The notes beneath the pieces were generated by a model. That model saw only the letters and a program-made list of their open reading frames with translations. It did not search any database and was not told the origin of the DNA. 64,000 bases of DNA. It comes from Methylocella silvestris (GTDB taxonomy: Bacteria > Pseudomonadota > Alphaproteobacteria > Rhizobiales > Beijerinckiaceae). Positions 53,745 through 62,477 of the stretch are shown one piece after another; within the stretch, counting starts at the first letter, position 1; the number at the start of each line of letters is the position of its first letter. The stretch covers positions 1 to 64,000 of the forward strand of contig NZ_PDZR01000012.1 in the NCBI RefSeq assembly GCF_002891535.1. Reading direction: 5' to 3'. The translations under genes were made by a program, and so were the position numbers.

Positions 53745-55061
53745 ATGCACGGCGCCGGCGCCGAGGCTCTATCGGTATCTTTGTGGATCGCCATCGCGAT
53801 CATCATCTTATGCGTCGCCCTCTCGGCGTTTTTCTCCGGATCGGAAACGGCCCTTACCGCCGCGTCAAGAGCGCGCATGCACGCTTTGGAAAAAGCGGGC
53901 GACCGCCGCGCCGCTCTCGTCAACATGCTGCTCGCCAGACGCAACAGGTTGATCGGCGCCTGCCTGCTCGGCAATACGATCGTCAACATCGGCTCGTCGG
54001 CTTTTACAACGAGCATCCTTGTGTCTTTTTTTGGCGACAGCGGCGCGTTCTATGCGACGGTCGTGATGACTGTCCTTCTGCTCGTCTTCGCCGAGGTGAT
54101 GCCGAAGACGGTGGCGATCAATTATCCAGACCGGGCTTCGTTGCTCGTCGCGCCTGTTCTATCGGTTTTCGTCGCGGCCTTTGGGCCGCTTCTGGTCGGC
54201 GTCGAGATTTTCGTGCGCGCCGTTCTGCGGCTTGCAGGTCTTGGCGTTGGCCGTCAGCGCTCGATTCTGTCCGGCCACGAGGAACTGAAAAGCGCCGTCG
54301 ATCTCCTGCATCAGGAGGGCGGCGTCGCACGCGCTGATCGCGACATGTTCGGCGGCCTGCTCGATCTCAACGATCTCGAAGTCTCCGATGTCATGGCGCA
54401 TCGGACCGACATGCTGACGCTGAACGCCGATCTGCCGCAGCAAGAGCTGATCGCCGCAATTGTCGCCGCGCCCTATTCGCGCCTGCCGATCTGGCGCGAC
54501 GATCCCGAAAATATCATCGGCGTGTTGCACGCCAAGGACCTGTTGCCCGCCCTCGACGCGTCCGGCGGCAAGCTCGACGCCCTTGACGTCGAAAGTATCG
54601 CGGTAAAGCCCTGGTTCGTGCCGATGACGACGCCGGCGCAGGATCAGCTGCAGGCGTTTTTGAAGCGCAAGACGCATTTTGCGATCGTTGTCGACGAATA
54701 TGGCGTGGTGATGGGCCTCGTCACGCTGGAGGACATTCTGGAAGAAATCGTCGGCGCTATTTCCGACGAGCATGATCTTGTCGTCGAGGGCGTGCGGCCG
54801 CAGGCAGACGGGTCGATCACGGTGGAAGGCTCCGCGCCGATCCGCGATCTCAACCGGATCATGGGCTGGAGCCTGCCCGACGAAGAGGCGACGACCATCG
54901 CCGGCCTCGTCATCCACGAGGCGCGCGCGATCCCGGACGCGGGCCAGACATTCACTTTTCATAATTTCCGGTTTGAAGTGCTGCGCAAGAGCCGGAACCG
55001 CATCACGCTCTTGAAAATCATCCCCGCCGCCGTCGAGAAGGGCGAGGCGGCGGCGCGGTGA
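53745..55061 (+). CDS. CNNM/HlyC-CorC family transporter-like protein
   Basis: 438 residues. An N-terminal DUF21/CNNM membrane domain (about 1-195) with SAFFSGSETALTAASRARM and FAEVMPKTVAINYP, a CBS pair (about 205-330; VSDVMAHRTDMLTL, FAIVVDEYGVVMGLVTLEDILEEIVG) and a CorC_HlyC domain (about 345-425). Members export Mg2+ or related cations with CBS domains sensing ATP-Mg. The aroB-CNNM order is frequent in alphaproteobacteria. The ATG at 53745 follows the aroKB stop after 4 bases. Confidence 0.93.
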   Translation: MHGAGAEALSVSLWIAIAIIILCVALSAFFSGSETALTAASRARMHALEKAGDRRAALVNMLLARRNRLIGACLLGNTIVNIGSSAFTTSILVSFFGDSGAFYATVVMTVLLLVFAEVMPKTVAINYPDRASLLVAPVLSVFVAAFGPLLVGVEIFVRAVLRLAGLGVGRQRSILSGHEELKSAVDLLHQEGGVARADRDMFGGLLDLNDLEVSDVMAHRTDMLTLNADLPQQELIAAIVAAPYSRLPIWRDDPENIIGVLHAKDLLPALDASGGKLDALDVESIAVKPWFVPMTTPAQDQLQAFLKRKTHFAIVVDEYGVVMGLVTLEDILEEIVGAISDEHDLVVEGVRPQADGSITVEGSAPIRDLNRIMGWSLPDEEATTIAGLVIHEARAIPDAGQTFTFHNFRFEVLRKSRNRITLLKIIPAAVEKGEAAAR

Positions 55062-55429
55062 GGGCGGAACGACGCAGGGCGGCCTCGCAAAGCGCTTTCC
55101 TTCGAAATCATTTGGCGCCAGCCGACTGCCGTAAGCTCCGTGACAGCTCGCCCAACTAGACAATTCACCCTGGTCTGCCGCTTCGCGCACTGTGACGCGC
55201 GAGCCTCAGGGGCGTTCAAAAATCGAAAATTGAGCGCTTTAATTGGCAATTAACTAAAAATCGCCTCAATGCGGCTTCAGCAAGTTCTGCGAAGCTTTGT
55301 GTCCCGGCTCGGGCCAGCAAGGCTTAGAACCCTTGCCGGCTTTCGAACGTCGGCGAAATATTTTCGCGCCCCCGGGCGCTCTGACGAGTGGACGGGTAAG
55401 CGTATGAAATTGCGTCGAAAGCAGGCCCC
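55062..55429. other. 368-base intergenic region before the DUF2778 gene
   Basis: An AT-rich stretch (about 55220-55265) could hold the promoter of the downstream gene. I see no RNA gene, repeat or clear -35/-10 pair. Confidence 0.4.
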
Positions 55430-56491
55430 ATGACGCAGGCTTACTATCGCGTATCCGATTTCGCTTCGCTGGAAGTGCGGCGACGGTCTTCCGGCACACT
55501 TGCCTCCTATGCCATCCCCGTTGGCGGCGCTTTTCTCGCGGTGTGCGCGCTTGTCGGCGGGTCGATGCTCAATCGAGGCGACGGCGCGAGGCCGGTTGAG
55601 GCGCCCGAAATAGCGGCTCTGGTCGAGACGCCGCGAGACCAGGCGCCGCAAACCGTCGCGTCCAATCTCGATACGCCGTCCAATAGCTTCGGCGAACTGA
55701 TCAATCCCGGATTTTCAACGCTCCCCAAAACGGTTGCCTCGGAGCAAGACGCTCCCGCCGCATCGAAGTTCGCCGCGCTGGAGCCGGCGCCTGCGCCCGA
55801 GATCGCAAAGTCGGAGTTGGAGCCGGCCGCGCCGACGGCGCCCCAATTCGGCGAGACCGCGCCTTTGCCGACGCCGCGTCCGCCCGAACTCCGGTCTTCA
55901 GAAGACCGCGGCTTTGTGCCGCGGGGCCGGCGTCTCGCCAATCAGGACAAAACCGCGCCTCTCCCGGCGGCTCCCGCCGATACGCGCAATTTCTTCGAAA
56001 AGCTGCTCGGAATGCCGACGCAGCAGCCGACGCGCGCGCTGGCCTATGCCGCGCCGGAAGAACCTGCGCCAGGTCCCGCCAAAAAAATCATCGCCACCGC
56101 GACGCTTCGCTCCGATCGTTACACCGCCATCTACGATATCTCGGCGCGCACCGTGTACATGCCGGACGGAACGCGGCTTGAAGCCCATTCCGGGCTCGGC
56201 GAGCTGATGGACGATCCGCGCCACGTCGACAAGCCCATGCGCGGCGCAACGCCGCCCAACGTCTATGAGCTCTCCATGCGTGAAGAGCTGTTTCATGGCG
56301 TGCAGGCGCTGCGCCTTACGCCCATTGGCGGCGAGGTCTATGGCCGCAACGGCTTCCTTGCGCATACCTACATGCTGGGCGCCGCCGGCGCTTCCAACGG
56401 CTGCGTGTCGTTCAAGAACTATGCTTCCTTCCTGCAGGCCTATCAGAGCGGCTCTATCAAGCGTCTGCTGGTCGTCTCTCGTTTGAACTAG
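55430..56491 (+). CDS. DUF2778 (Tlde1-type) protein with membrane anchor
   Basis: 353 residues. A short cytoplasmic N-terminus, one membrane helix (about 27-49), a long Pro/Ala-rich linker (50-215) and a C-terminal DUF2778 domain (about 220-353). The domain shows THRLEAHSG-like His (LEAHSGLGEL, near 253) and a Cys in GASNGCVSF (near 325), as in Tlde1, a T6SS effector with L,D-transpeptidase and carboxypeptidase activity. Here the anchored form with a linker, common in rhizobia, suggests a cell-wall enzyme rather than an effector. The ATG at 55430 is clear. Its stop codon overlaps that of the convergent GNAT gene. Confidence 0.85.
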   Translation: MTQAYYRVSDFASLEVRRRSSGTLASYAIPVGGAFLAVCALVGGSMLNRGDGARPVEAPEIAALVETPRDQAPQTVASNLDTPSNSFGELINPGFSTLPKTVASEQDAPAASKFAALEPAPAPEIAKSELEPAAPTAPQFGETAPLPTPRPPELRSSEDRGFVPRGRRLANQDKTAPLPAAPADTRNFFEKLLGMPTQQPTRALAYAAPEEPAPGPAKKIIATATLRSDRYTAIYDISARTVYMPDGTRLEAHSGLGELMDDPRHVDKPMRGATPPNVYELSMREELFHGVQALRLTPIGGEVYGRNGFLAHTYMLGAAGASNGCVSFKNYASFLQAYQSGSIKRLLVVSRLN

Positions 56492-56931
56492 ACCAGCGTC
56501 TTGGACAAAAAGATGCGCGCATGGCCGGGCGGAAATCCGTCGATCCGGCCGAAGCGGACAAAGCCGGCGCGCTCGTAGAAGGCCGCCGCGCGCGGATCGA
56601 AGGTGTCGAGGTAAAGGCCGCCGCAGCCCCGACGCCGCGCCTCGCATTCGGCCTGACCCAAGAGGCTTTGGCCGATCCCCCGGCCGCGAAAATTCGCATC
56701 GATCCAGAGGTGGCGGATATAGAGCCAGCCCCAATGCGTGACGCCGGCGAGGCCGCCGATCAGCATCTTCCCGTCATAGGCGCCGATGGCGAGCGGCGTC
56801 TCGTTACGTTCGCCGAAGCCGGCGGCGATTTCGACGCCGAGCGCCGCGGCGATGCGGCCGGCGAGTTTTTCTTCGTCAGCGTCGTGACTTATAAGGATCA
56901 GCGGCTCTTGTGAGTCTGTTTTTCGGGTCAT
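56488..56931 (-). CDS. GNAT-family N-acetyltransferase
   Basis: 147 residues from ATG 56931. The acetyl-CoA-binding motif is LWIDANFRGRGIGQSLLGQAE (R/QxxGxG/A), followed by GGLYLDTFDPRAAAFYERAGFVRFG. Several such proteins act on small amines or antibiotics; substrate here is unknown. Another in-frame ATG at 56943 would overlap the divergent deacetylase start, so 56931 is preferred. It shares a CTAG palindrome with the stop of the convergent DUF2778 gene. Confidence 0.86.
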   Translation of the reverse strand: MTRKTDSQEPLILISHDADEEKLAGRIAAALGVEIAAGFGERNETPLAIGAYDGKMLIGGLAGVTHWGWLYIRHLWIDANFRGRGIGQSLLGQAECEARRRGCGGLYLDTFDPRAAAFYERAGFVRFGRIDGFPPGHARIFLSKTLV

Positions 56932-56941
56932 GGTCCGGCGC

Positions 56942-57964
56942 ATGAAGCAACATATCATCGGGCGGACAGGGGCCTTGGGTCTGGCCTCCGCCCTTCTTGC
57001 GATCGCGGCGGCGGCGTCGGCGCAAGGCGTCGTCTCGCCAGCGCCGGAGAGGATAGTCGCAAAAGCGCCCGCCGCCGACCCCCCGCCGCCGATGCGCGTG
57101 CAAAACTACAGGCCGGTGTTTCAAGAATGTCATGACGCCGGCAAGCGCCGGCTGCTCGCCATCCGCGCCATGAGCGTCGAGGCGAGGCGCAAGCTTCTCG
57201 TGGTCGATCCGACGTCGCTGGCGACGAGCCTCGCAGACGAGGTCGATCTGACCTGCGCCGACACCAATGACGCAGCGCAAAAAGACACGCGCTTCATGGC
57301 GGCGATCGCCGCCTCGGCGCAAGCTTCGGGCCATGCATCGACCGCGCAGCCTTCCGTGCTGCAGAACGCGGGCCTGTCGCATGGCGCGGGGGAGGGTTCG
57401 TTCATCACCGGCGATCTTTGCCCCAGCCGCAAACCGCTCGACCGCGCCTTTCTGCAGGGGATCGAGGCGCTGGGACCGGCCACCCCCGTTTCGCTTTCGA
57501 TCTCCGGCCTTTGGCTCAAACGGCATGGCGCCGATTTCCAATGGCTGCTGCATGAGGCGCGCGCCGGCGCCCTCGCGATCACATGGGTCAATCATTCCTT
57601 CCATCACCCCTATGTTCCGGGGCGCCCGCTCTCCAAAAACTTTCTGCTGACGCCGGGCGTGGATATTCAGGCGGAAATTCTCGACACGGAACAGATCTTG
57701 ATCGCGAATGGGCAGACCCCTTCCGTGTTTTTCCGCTTTCCCGGCCTCATCTCGGATGCGGCGACCATGGACGCCGTCCGCGGCGATCATCTCGTCACCC
57801 TAGGCGCCGACGGCTGGCTCGTCTTCATGCCGCCGCTGCGCCCGGGTGCGATCCTGCTCGTCCACGCAAATGGCAATGAGCCGGAGGGGCTCCGGCTGTT
57901 TTCGAAACTGCTCGGCCAGGGCCGGCTGCCGCGTCCGTTCCGGCCGATCCTTGAGGCTCCCTGA
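56942..57964 (+). CDS. Exported polysaccharide-deacetylase-like protein
   Basis: 340 residues. Signal peptide to about residue 28 (ALGLASALLAIAAAASAQG). The later half resembles a NodB/CE4 fold: a likely metal-ligand Asp in FITGDLCPS and the HxxxH pattern in ITWVNHSFHHPYVPG, then FFRFPGLISD. It may de-N-acetylate a periplasmic glycan. The first 130 residues are unassigned. The start is 10 bases from the divergent GNAT start, so the two share a promoter region. Confidence 0.75.
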   Translation: MKQHIIGRTGALGLASALLAIAAAASAQGVVSPAPERIVAKAPAADPPPPMRVQNYRPVFQECHDAGKRRLLAIRAMSVEARRKLLVVDPTSLATSLADEVDLTCADTNDAAQKDTRFMAAIAASAQASGHASTAQPSVLQNAGLSHGAGEGSFITGDLCPSRKPLDRAFLQGIEALGPATPVSLSISGLWLKRHGADFQWLLHEARAGALAITWVNHSFHHPYVPGRPLSKNFLLTPGVDIQAEILDTEQILIANGQTPSVFFRFPGLISDAATMDAVRGDHLVTLGADGWLVFMPPLRPGAILLVHANGNEPEGLRLFSKLLGQGRLPRPFRPILEAP

Positions 57965-57992
57965 CGAAATCGATCACGGAGGATCGCGCCGC

Positions 57993-58463
57993 ATGTCAAA
58001 ACCCGCCGTGCTGTTCGTTTGCCTCGGCAACATCTGCCGCTCGCCGCTGGCTGAGGCGGCGTTTCGCATCGAGGCGGAGCGGATTGGCCTTGACGTTGCG
58101 ATCGAGTCAGCCGGCACGGGCGATTGGCACGCCGGCGAGCCGCCCGACCGGCGCGCGCAGGCGACGGCGCTCCGCCATGGCGCCGACATCGGCGCCTATC
58201 GCGCGCGGCAGGTGAGGGAGAAGGATTTCCAACGCTTCACGCATATCGTCGCGCTCGATCCTAGGAATCTGGCCGCGCTGCAGGCTCTGGCGCCGGCAGA
58301 GGGGCGCGCCGAACTCAGCCTGTTGCTCGATCATGTCGAGGGGCGCCAGGGCCTCGGCGTCGCCGACCCCTATTATGGCGATGAAGCTGGCTTCGAGACG
58401 GTCTGGATCGAAGTGACGCGCGCGGCGCGAGCGCTTGCCGCCCGAATCGCCGCAAGCTTATGA
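57993..58463 (+). CDS. Low-molecular-weight protein-tyrosine phosphatase family
   Basis: 156 residues. Catalytic P-loop CLGNICRS with Cys10 and Arg16, and the general acid Asp in VADPYYGD (near 125). This class removes phosphate from phosphotyrosine or, as shown for human LMW-PTP-A, from protein-bound ribulosamine-5-phosphate. The ATG at 57993 has GGAGGA upstream. Its end overlaps the start of a fructosamine-kinase-family gene by 4 bases, and that context favours the deglycation role over signalling. Confidence 0.9.
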   Translation: MSKPAVLFVCLGNICRSPLAEAAFRIEAERIGLDVAIESAGTGDWHAGEPPDRRAQATALRHGADIGAYRARQVREKDFQRFTHIVALDPRNLAALQALAPAEGRAELSLLLDHVEGRQGLGVADPYYGDEAGFETVWIEVTRAARALAARIAASL

Positions 58464-59266
58464 ATGAGTTCGCCGAGCGCGGCGCCGCACTGCTCGGCGG
58501 CGTGTTGCGCCATGCCGAACGGGTCAGCGGCGGCGACCTTTCGCAGATCCTGCGTGTCACGCTCGAAGACGGACGGCAGGCGATCGTCAAGATCGGGCCT
58601 CATCCTGAAACCGAGGCGGCCATGCTGCGCGCGATCGCCGCCAGCGGCGCGCCGGCGCCGGCTGTTCTGGCGCTCAGCGGCGAGCTTCTCGTGCTCGAGC
58701 TTTTGACGGCGGGCGAGGCTCTTGGCGCGGCCTGGGCGAGCCTTGGCGTTGCGCTCGCGACGCTCCATGCGGCGCCGGGGGCGCGCTATGGCTGGCCGGA
58801 GGACTACGCCTTCGGGCCGGTTGCGATCGAGAATGGCTGGAGCGATGACTGGCCGCGTTTCTGGTCCGAGCGGCGCCTCCTGACGCATTGCTCCCGTCTG
58901 CCGGCCACGCTCGCTCGCCGCGTCGAGGCGCTGGCCGCCGCGCTGCCGGATCGCTTGCCGGCGCAGCCGCGGCCGGCCCTTCTGCATGGCGATCTTTGGA
59001 GCGGCAATATTTTGGCGGCGGGCGGCAAGGTCAGCGGCTTGATTGATCCGGCCTGTTATCATGGCCATGTGGAGGTCGATCTCGCCATGCTAAGCCTGTT
59101 CGACCAGCCGGACGCTCACTTTTTCGACGCCTATGGACGGCTGGAGCCCGGCCATGAGGAACGAAGGCCGATCTATATGTTATGGCCGGCGCTGGTCCAT
59201 TTGCGGCTGTTCGGCGCCGCCTATCGGCCGATGGTCGAACGCCTGCTGCAGGCGAGCGGGGTCTAA
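58460..59266 (+). CDS. Fructosamine/ketosamine-3-kinase family protein
   Basis: 268 residues, aminoglycoside-phosphotransferase fold. The Brenner-type motif is HGDLWSGNIL (near 175), followed by LIDPACYHGHVEVDLAML, the family's DFG-equivalent. Bacterial homologues phosphorylate protein ribulosamines or fructosamines at O-3, after which the sugar falls off, repairing glycated proteins. The ATG lies within the stop of the phosphatase gene. This is the middle gene of a three-gene operon. Confidence 0.9.
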   Translation: MNEFAERGAALLGGVLRHAERVSGGDLSQILRVTLEDGRQAIVKIGPHPETEAAMLRAIAASGAPAPAVLALSGELLVLELLTAGEALGAAWASLGVALATLHAAPGARYGWPEDYAFGPVAIENGWSDDWPRFWSERRLLTHCSRLPATLARRVEALAAALPDRLPAQPRPALLHGDLWSGNILAAGGKVSGLIDPACYHGHVEVDLAMLSLFDQPDAHFFDAYGRLEPGHEERRPIYMLWPALVHLRLFGAAYRPMVERLLQASGV

Positions 59267-59269
59267 CTC

Positions 59270-59737
59270 ATGAGCGTAGACGAGAAGCCGCGCCGCGCCG
59301 CGCCAAGGCGTGAGGATTACGCCCTCGTTCCTGGCTCGATGGGGCCGCGGCGCGATTTCAGGATCGCCATCGGCCTTCGCGAGGGGTGGGACGCCGAAGG
59401 CCGCGTCTTCGACGTTTCGGAAGCTGTGCGCACCGCCCGCGTCTGGATGCGGCGCCGGGTCGAGGCCGGGCTGCCGGCCCTTTCCGGCATGTTCGCGAGA
59501 GCCGAGGTGACCTATGCCTGGCCGCGTCCGGACGGCTCGGTCGGTTCGGACCGCGAGCCCGTGGCGCTCTTTACCGGTGAGGCGGTGCATGCCTATCTCG
59601 GCCATCTGCCCGACGCCGACGTCGAGGCGATGCTGAACGAACTTGCAGCCGAACTCGGCGCAGCGCTCGGGCAGGAGCGGATCTATGTGGCCTTTTGCGG
59701 CCGCACCTGGATTCTCGACGCCGGGCGCGAAGCCTGA
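59270..59737 (+). CDS. Conserved-looking hypothetical protein in the deglycation operon
   Basis: 155 residues starting 3 bases after the kinase stop. No signal peptide or membrane segment. Composition and codon use match neighbours, and the sequence (DFRIAIGLREGWDAEGRV, AEVTYAWPRPDG, LFTGEAVHAYLGHLPD, QERIYVAFCGRTWIL) looks like a folded alpha/beta protein. I do not recognise a family. The tight coupling to the phosphatase and kinase suggests a related task. Confidence 0.75.
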   Translation: MSVDEKPRRAAPRREDYALVPGSMGPRRDFRIAIGLREGWDAEGRVFDVSEAVRTARVWMRRRVEAGLPALSGMFARAEVTYAWPRPDGSVGSDREPVALFTGEAVHAYLGHLPDADVEAMLNELAAELGAALGQERIYVAFCGRTWILDAGREA

Positions 59738-59858
59738 CGATTTTGACGAGCGCGCCGCGCGGTGAGACTGTGTGTCACGGAGATCGCGGCGGAAGCTGAG
59801 CTTATAAGGCGTCACGCTTTCGCTTCTGGCTCATTCTCCAGAGCCATGCGGGGATCTG

Positions 59859-60095
59859 ATGCCGCTTTTTGCCTATGCCTGCCGGGATTGCAACGCCGAA
59901 TTCGAGGCGCTCGTGAGGGCGTCTGACGTCCCGGCGTGCCCCTCTTGCGGCAGCCAGAATTTGCAGCAGCAGATTGCGCGGGTCTCGGGCGACATCAAGC
60001 ACAAGGCGCTGGCGCAGGCCGGCCGCCGCGCTGCGGCGCGCGAGGGTCATGTCAGCAATTTCAGCGCAAAAGAAGCGCCCATCAAGAAGGGCTGA
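59859..60095 (+). CDS. FmdB-family zinc-ribbon regulatory protein
   Basis: 78 residues. Zinc ribbon with two CxxC pairs: YACRDCNAEF and VPACPSCGSQ. The founding member FmdB is a putative regulator of formamidase genes in Methylophilus. Here the tail is basic (KALAQAGRRAAAREG). ATG 59859. Converges with ndvA with 8 bases between the stops. Confidence 0.9.
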   Translation: MPLFAYACRDCNAEFEALVRASDVPACPSCGSQNLQQQIARVSGDIKHKALAQAGRRAAAREGHVSNFSAKEAPIKKG

Positions 60096-60103
60096 GCCGG
60101 GGC

Positions 60104-61888
60104 TTAAGCGTCCGCGGCGGCGCTGGGTCGATCCGTGTCGGGCGCCATGAATTGCGCCCGGGCCAAGGCGGCGAAGCGGCCGTTCTGCGCGACGAGTTCG
60201 TCAAAACTTCCCTCTTCGACGATCGCGCCCTGATCGAATACAAAGATGCGGTCGGCGCCGCGGATCGTCGCCAGCCGATGCGCGATTACAAAGGTGGTGC
60301 GCCCCTCCATCGCCTTTTCGAGCGCCTCCTGCAGCTGCCGCTCGGTCGCGGCGTCGAGCGCGGCGGTCGCCTCGTCGAAAATCATGATCGGCGGATTCTT
60401 CAGAAGCGCCCGCGCGATCGAAACGCGCTGGCGCTCGCCGCCGGACAGCGAGCGGCCGCGCTCACCGACGATCGTTTTCAATCCGTCGCTTTGGCGGCCG
60501 ACGAATTCGGAGGCTTGCGCAAGCTCCAGCGCGGCTTTGATCTCGGCTTCGCTCGCCTCCGGCCGCCCGACGCGCAGGTTCTCTTCGATCGAGCGCGCGA
60601 ACAGCATCGGCTCTTGAAACACGACGCCGATATTGCGCCGTAACGCTTTCAGCGTCAGGTCGCGGATGTCGATGCCGTCGATCGTGATCTTGCCCTCGGA
60701 CGGATCGAATACGCGATGCAACAGACCGAGCGTCGTTGATTTTCCAGACCCGGTCGACCCGACGAGAGCGACCGTCTCGCCCGGCGCGACCTCAAAACTC
60801 ACGTCGCGCACGGCCATGCGCCGGCCGTCATAAGAGAAGCTCACATGATCGAAGGCGACAGCGCCCTTGAGGCGTCCCGGATCGACCGCGAAGGGATTGT
60901 CGGCGACCTGCGGCGCCGTATCGAGCACGTCGAAAAAATCCTGCAGTTTGGGCCCTTGCAGGAAGAGGCTGTTCACGAAGCCGACGATCTGCTCCAGCCG
61001 GGCGATCAGCATCGTCGCCAGATTCATGAAGGTGACGATCTCGCCGACCGAGGCGAGGCCCTTCAGATTGAGAATGGTTCCGAGCAGAAAGATCGACAGC
61101 AGGGTCAGGGTCGCCGAGGCGCGTGTCGCCACCGCCGCGATCGCCCACCAGGACAGCACCGGCATTTGTGCGGCGAGCACGGCGTCGGTGATCTGCCGCA
61201 GCGCCGAGGCCTCGGTCTCGATGCGGTTGAAACTCTGCACCACCGAGACGTTGCCGAGCGCGTCGGAAACATGTTCGGCGAGCGAGCTGTTATGGCGTTC
61301 GACCTTCTGCTGCAGCGATTCGGTGCGGCGTAGGACGAAATAGGTCAGGACGCCGAATATGGCGACAAGCGCGATCAGCACCGCCGCGAGGCGCCAGTTG
61401 AGGAACAGCGACAGCGGCAGCAGGATAAAAAGCGTCGCCAGAGAGGCGCAATTCTCGCGGAAGAAGGAGAGCCAGAGGCTCGCCATCCCGTTTGCGCCTT
61501 CGAGCATGATTTTGAGGAGGCGGCCCGAATGCGCAGCCGAGTGGAAGCTCAGCGGCAGATGCAGGACATGCTCGAAAAACTCCGACATGATCCCCAGCCG
61601 GCGCCGATGGGCGAGCCGCTCGGCCTGCAGCGCGACGATCACCGCGACGGGAATTGAGAACAGCGCGAAGCCGACCCAGGCGGCGAGAAGCGGGATGAGA
61701 TCGGCGAAGGCAAGGCTTTGCGGAGCGGCCTGCGCGCTACTGAGCTTGTCGATGACGCGTCCGAACAGAACAGGTTCGGCGAATTGCGCGGTGGCGAGCG
61801 CGAGATTGGCCAATGCCAGTATGATTGCAAGGCGCTTTTCGCGCCCTAGCAGAGCGAGTACACGGAGATAGACGGAGAGGATCGACAT
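60104..61888 (-). CDS. ndvA: ABC exporter, NdvA/ChvA-type beta-1,2-glucan exporter
   Basis: 594 residues, close to NdvA length. A six-helix membrane domain (about 1-310) then one ATPase domain with Walker A GSTGSGKST, signature LSGGERQRVS, Walker B IMIFDEATAALD and the His of FVIAHRLATI. The opening MSILSVYLRVLALLGREKRLA is the NdvA hallmark, and I used it to pick the ATG at 61888 rather than in-frame upstream starts. It would export cyclic beta-glucan to the periplasm. The glucan synthase gene is not in the window. Confidence 0.88.
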   Translation of the reverse strand: MSILSVYLRVLALLGREKRLAIILALANLALATAQFAEPVLFGRVIDKLSSAQAAPQSLAFADLIPLLAAWVGFALFSIPVAVIVALQAERLAHRRRLGIMSEFFEHVLHLPLSFHSAAHSGRLLKIMLEGANGMASLWLSFFRENCASLATLFILLPLSLFLNWRLAAVLIALVAIFGVLTYFVLRRTESLQQKVERHNSSLAEHVSDALGNVSVVQSFNRIETEASALRQITDAVLAAQMPVLSWWAIAAVATRASATLTLLSIFLLGTILNLKGLASVGEIVTFMNLATMLIARLEQIVGFVNSLFLQGPKLQDFFDVLDTAPQVADNPFAVDPGRLKGAVAFDHVSFSYDGRRMAVRDVSFEVAPGETVALVGSTGSGKSTTLGLLHRVFDPSEGKITIDGIDIRDLTLKALRRNIGVVFQEPMLFARSIEENLRVGRPEASEAEIKAALELAQASEFVGRQSDGLKTIVGERGRSLSGGERQRVSIARALLKNPPIMIFDEATAALDAATERQLQEALEKAMEGRTTFVIAHRLATIRGADRIFVFDQGAIVEEGSFDELVAQNGRFAALARAQFMAPDTDRPSAAADA

Positions 61889-62137
61889 TGCGGGCTCGCT
61901 GGCGGCAGCTTCACTATAGCCGATTGCGCTGCCTTGGCGAAGCGGGCGCCGCAAGGCAAAAACAGACGGCGAGCGGCGTTGTTCTCGGCGCTCCATGAAC
62001 CGGTCTCCTCGGCGCCGGCGTCCGTTTCAGTATAGATTCGCTCCAACGGAGGCTGTTTCCACAGTTGCCCGTCGCGGCAAGGAATTTTAAGCTTCTTTGC
62101 CGGATCTGATCTGCCGGCGAAACAAGAGGGGGCATGT

Positions 62138-62368
62138 ATGCGCGCTTGGCTCAAGATGGCGGCTTTAGGCTTTATGTTTTCAACGGCTTTGGGCGGAATG
62201 GCGTGGTCGCAAGATTCGGCGCGCGAGGCGACGACCAAAATGTGCTGGATGGAGGCCCACAAGGAATATCCGAAGAACTCCGGCAACGATGCCGATAACG
62301 CCGCTCTCGCCAGAGACGCGTATGACCATTATGCGGCTTGCATGGTCAATCACGGCCTCCAGCCATAG
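62138..62368 (+). CDS. Small secreted protein of unknown function
   Basis: 76 residues. Signal peptide MRAWLKMAALGFMFSTALGGMAWS with AGAGGGGGC before the ATG. The mature chain of about 52 residues has two Cys (TKMCWMEA, YAACMVNHG) that could pair and hold two helices together, a helical-hairpin pattern. No family recognised. Codon use is native. A strong hairpin follows at 62369-62422. Confidence 0.7.
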   Translation: MRAWLKMAALGFMFSTALGGMAWSQDSAREATTKMCWMEAHKEYPKNSGNDADNAALARDAYDHYAACMVNHGLQP

Positions 62369-62422
62369 GGCGCGATGTCGTTGAGTCGCCGCCAAGCCCA
62401 ACGCGAAACGACGTCTCGCGCC
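62369..62422 (+). repeat. Long hairpin between small secreted gene and rluD
   Basis: GGCGCGA and TCGCGCC (62369-62375 with 62416-62422) pair, and TGTCGTT pairs with AACGACG across a 2-base bulge, giving a 14-bp stem (one G-T pair) with a 24-base loop. No U tract follows, so a REP-like or mRNA-stabilising role is as likely as termination. Confidence 0.45.
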
Positions 62423-62477
62423 TGTTGGGGTTGGGATTTCCTCGATTGCCTGAGGCAACTTGCAGCGTCTCTTGCGA

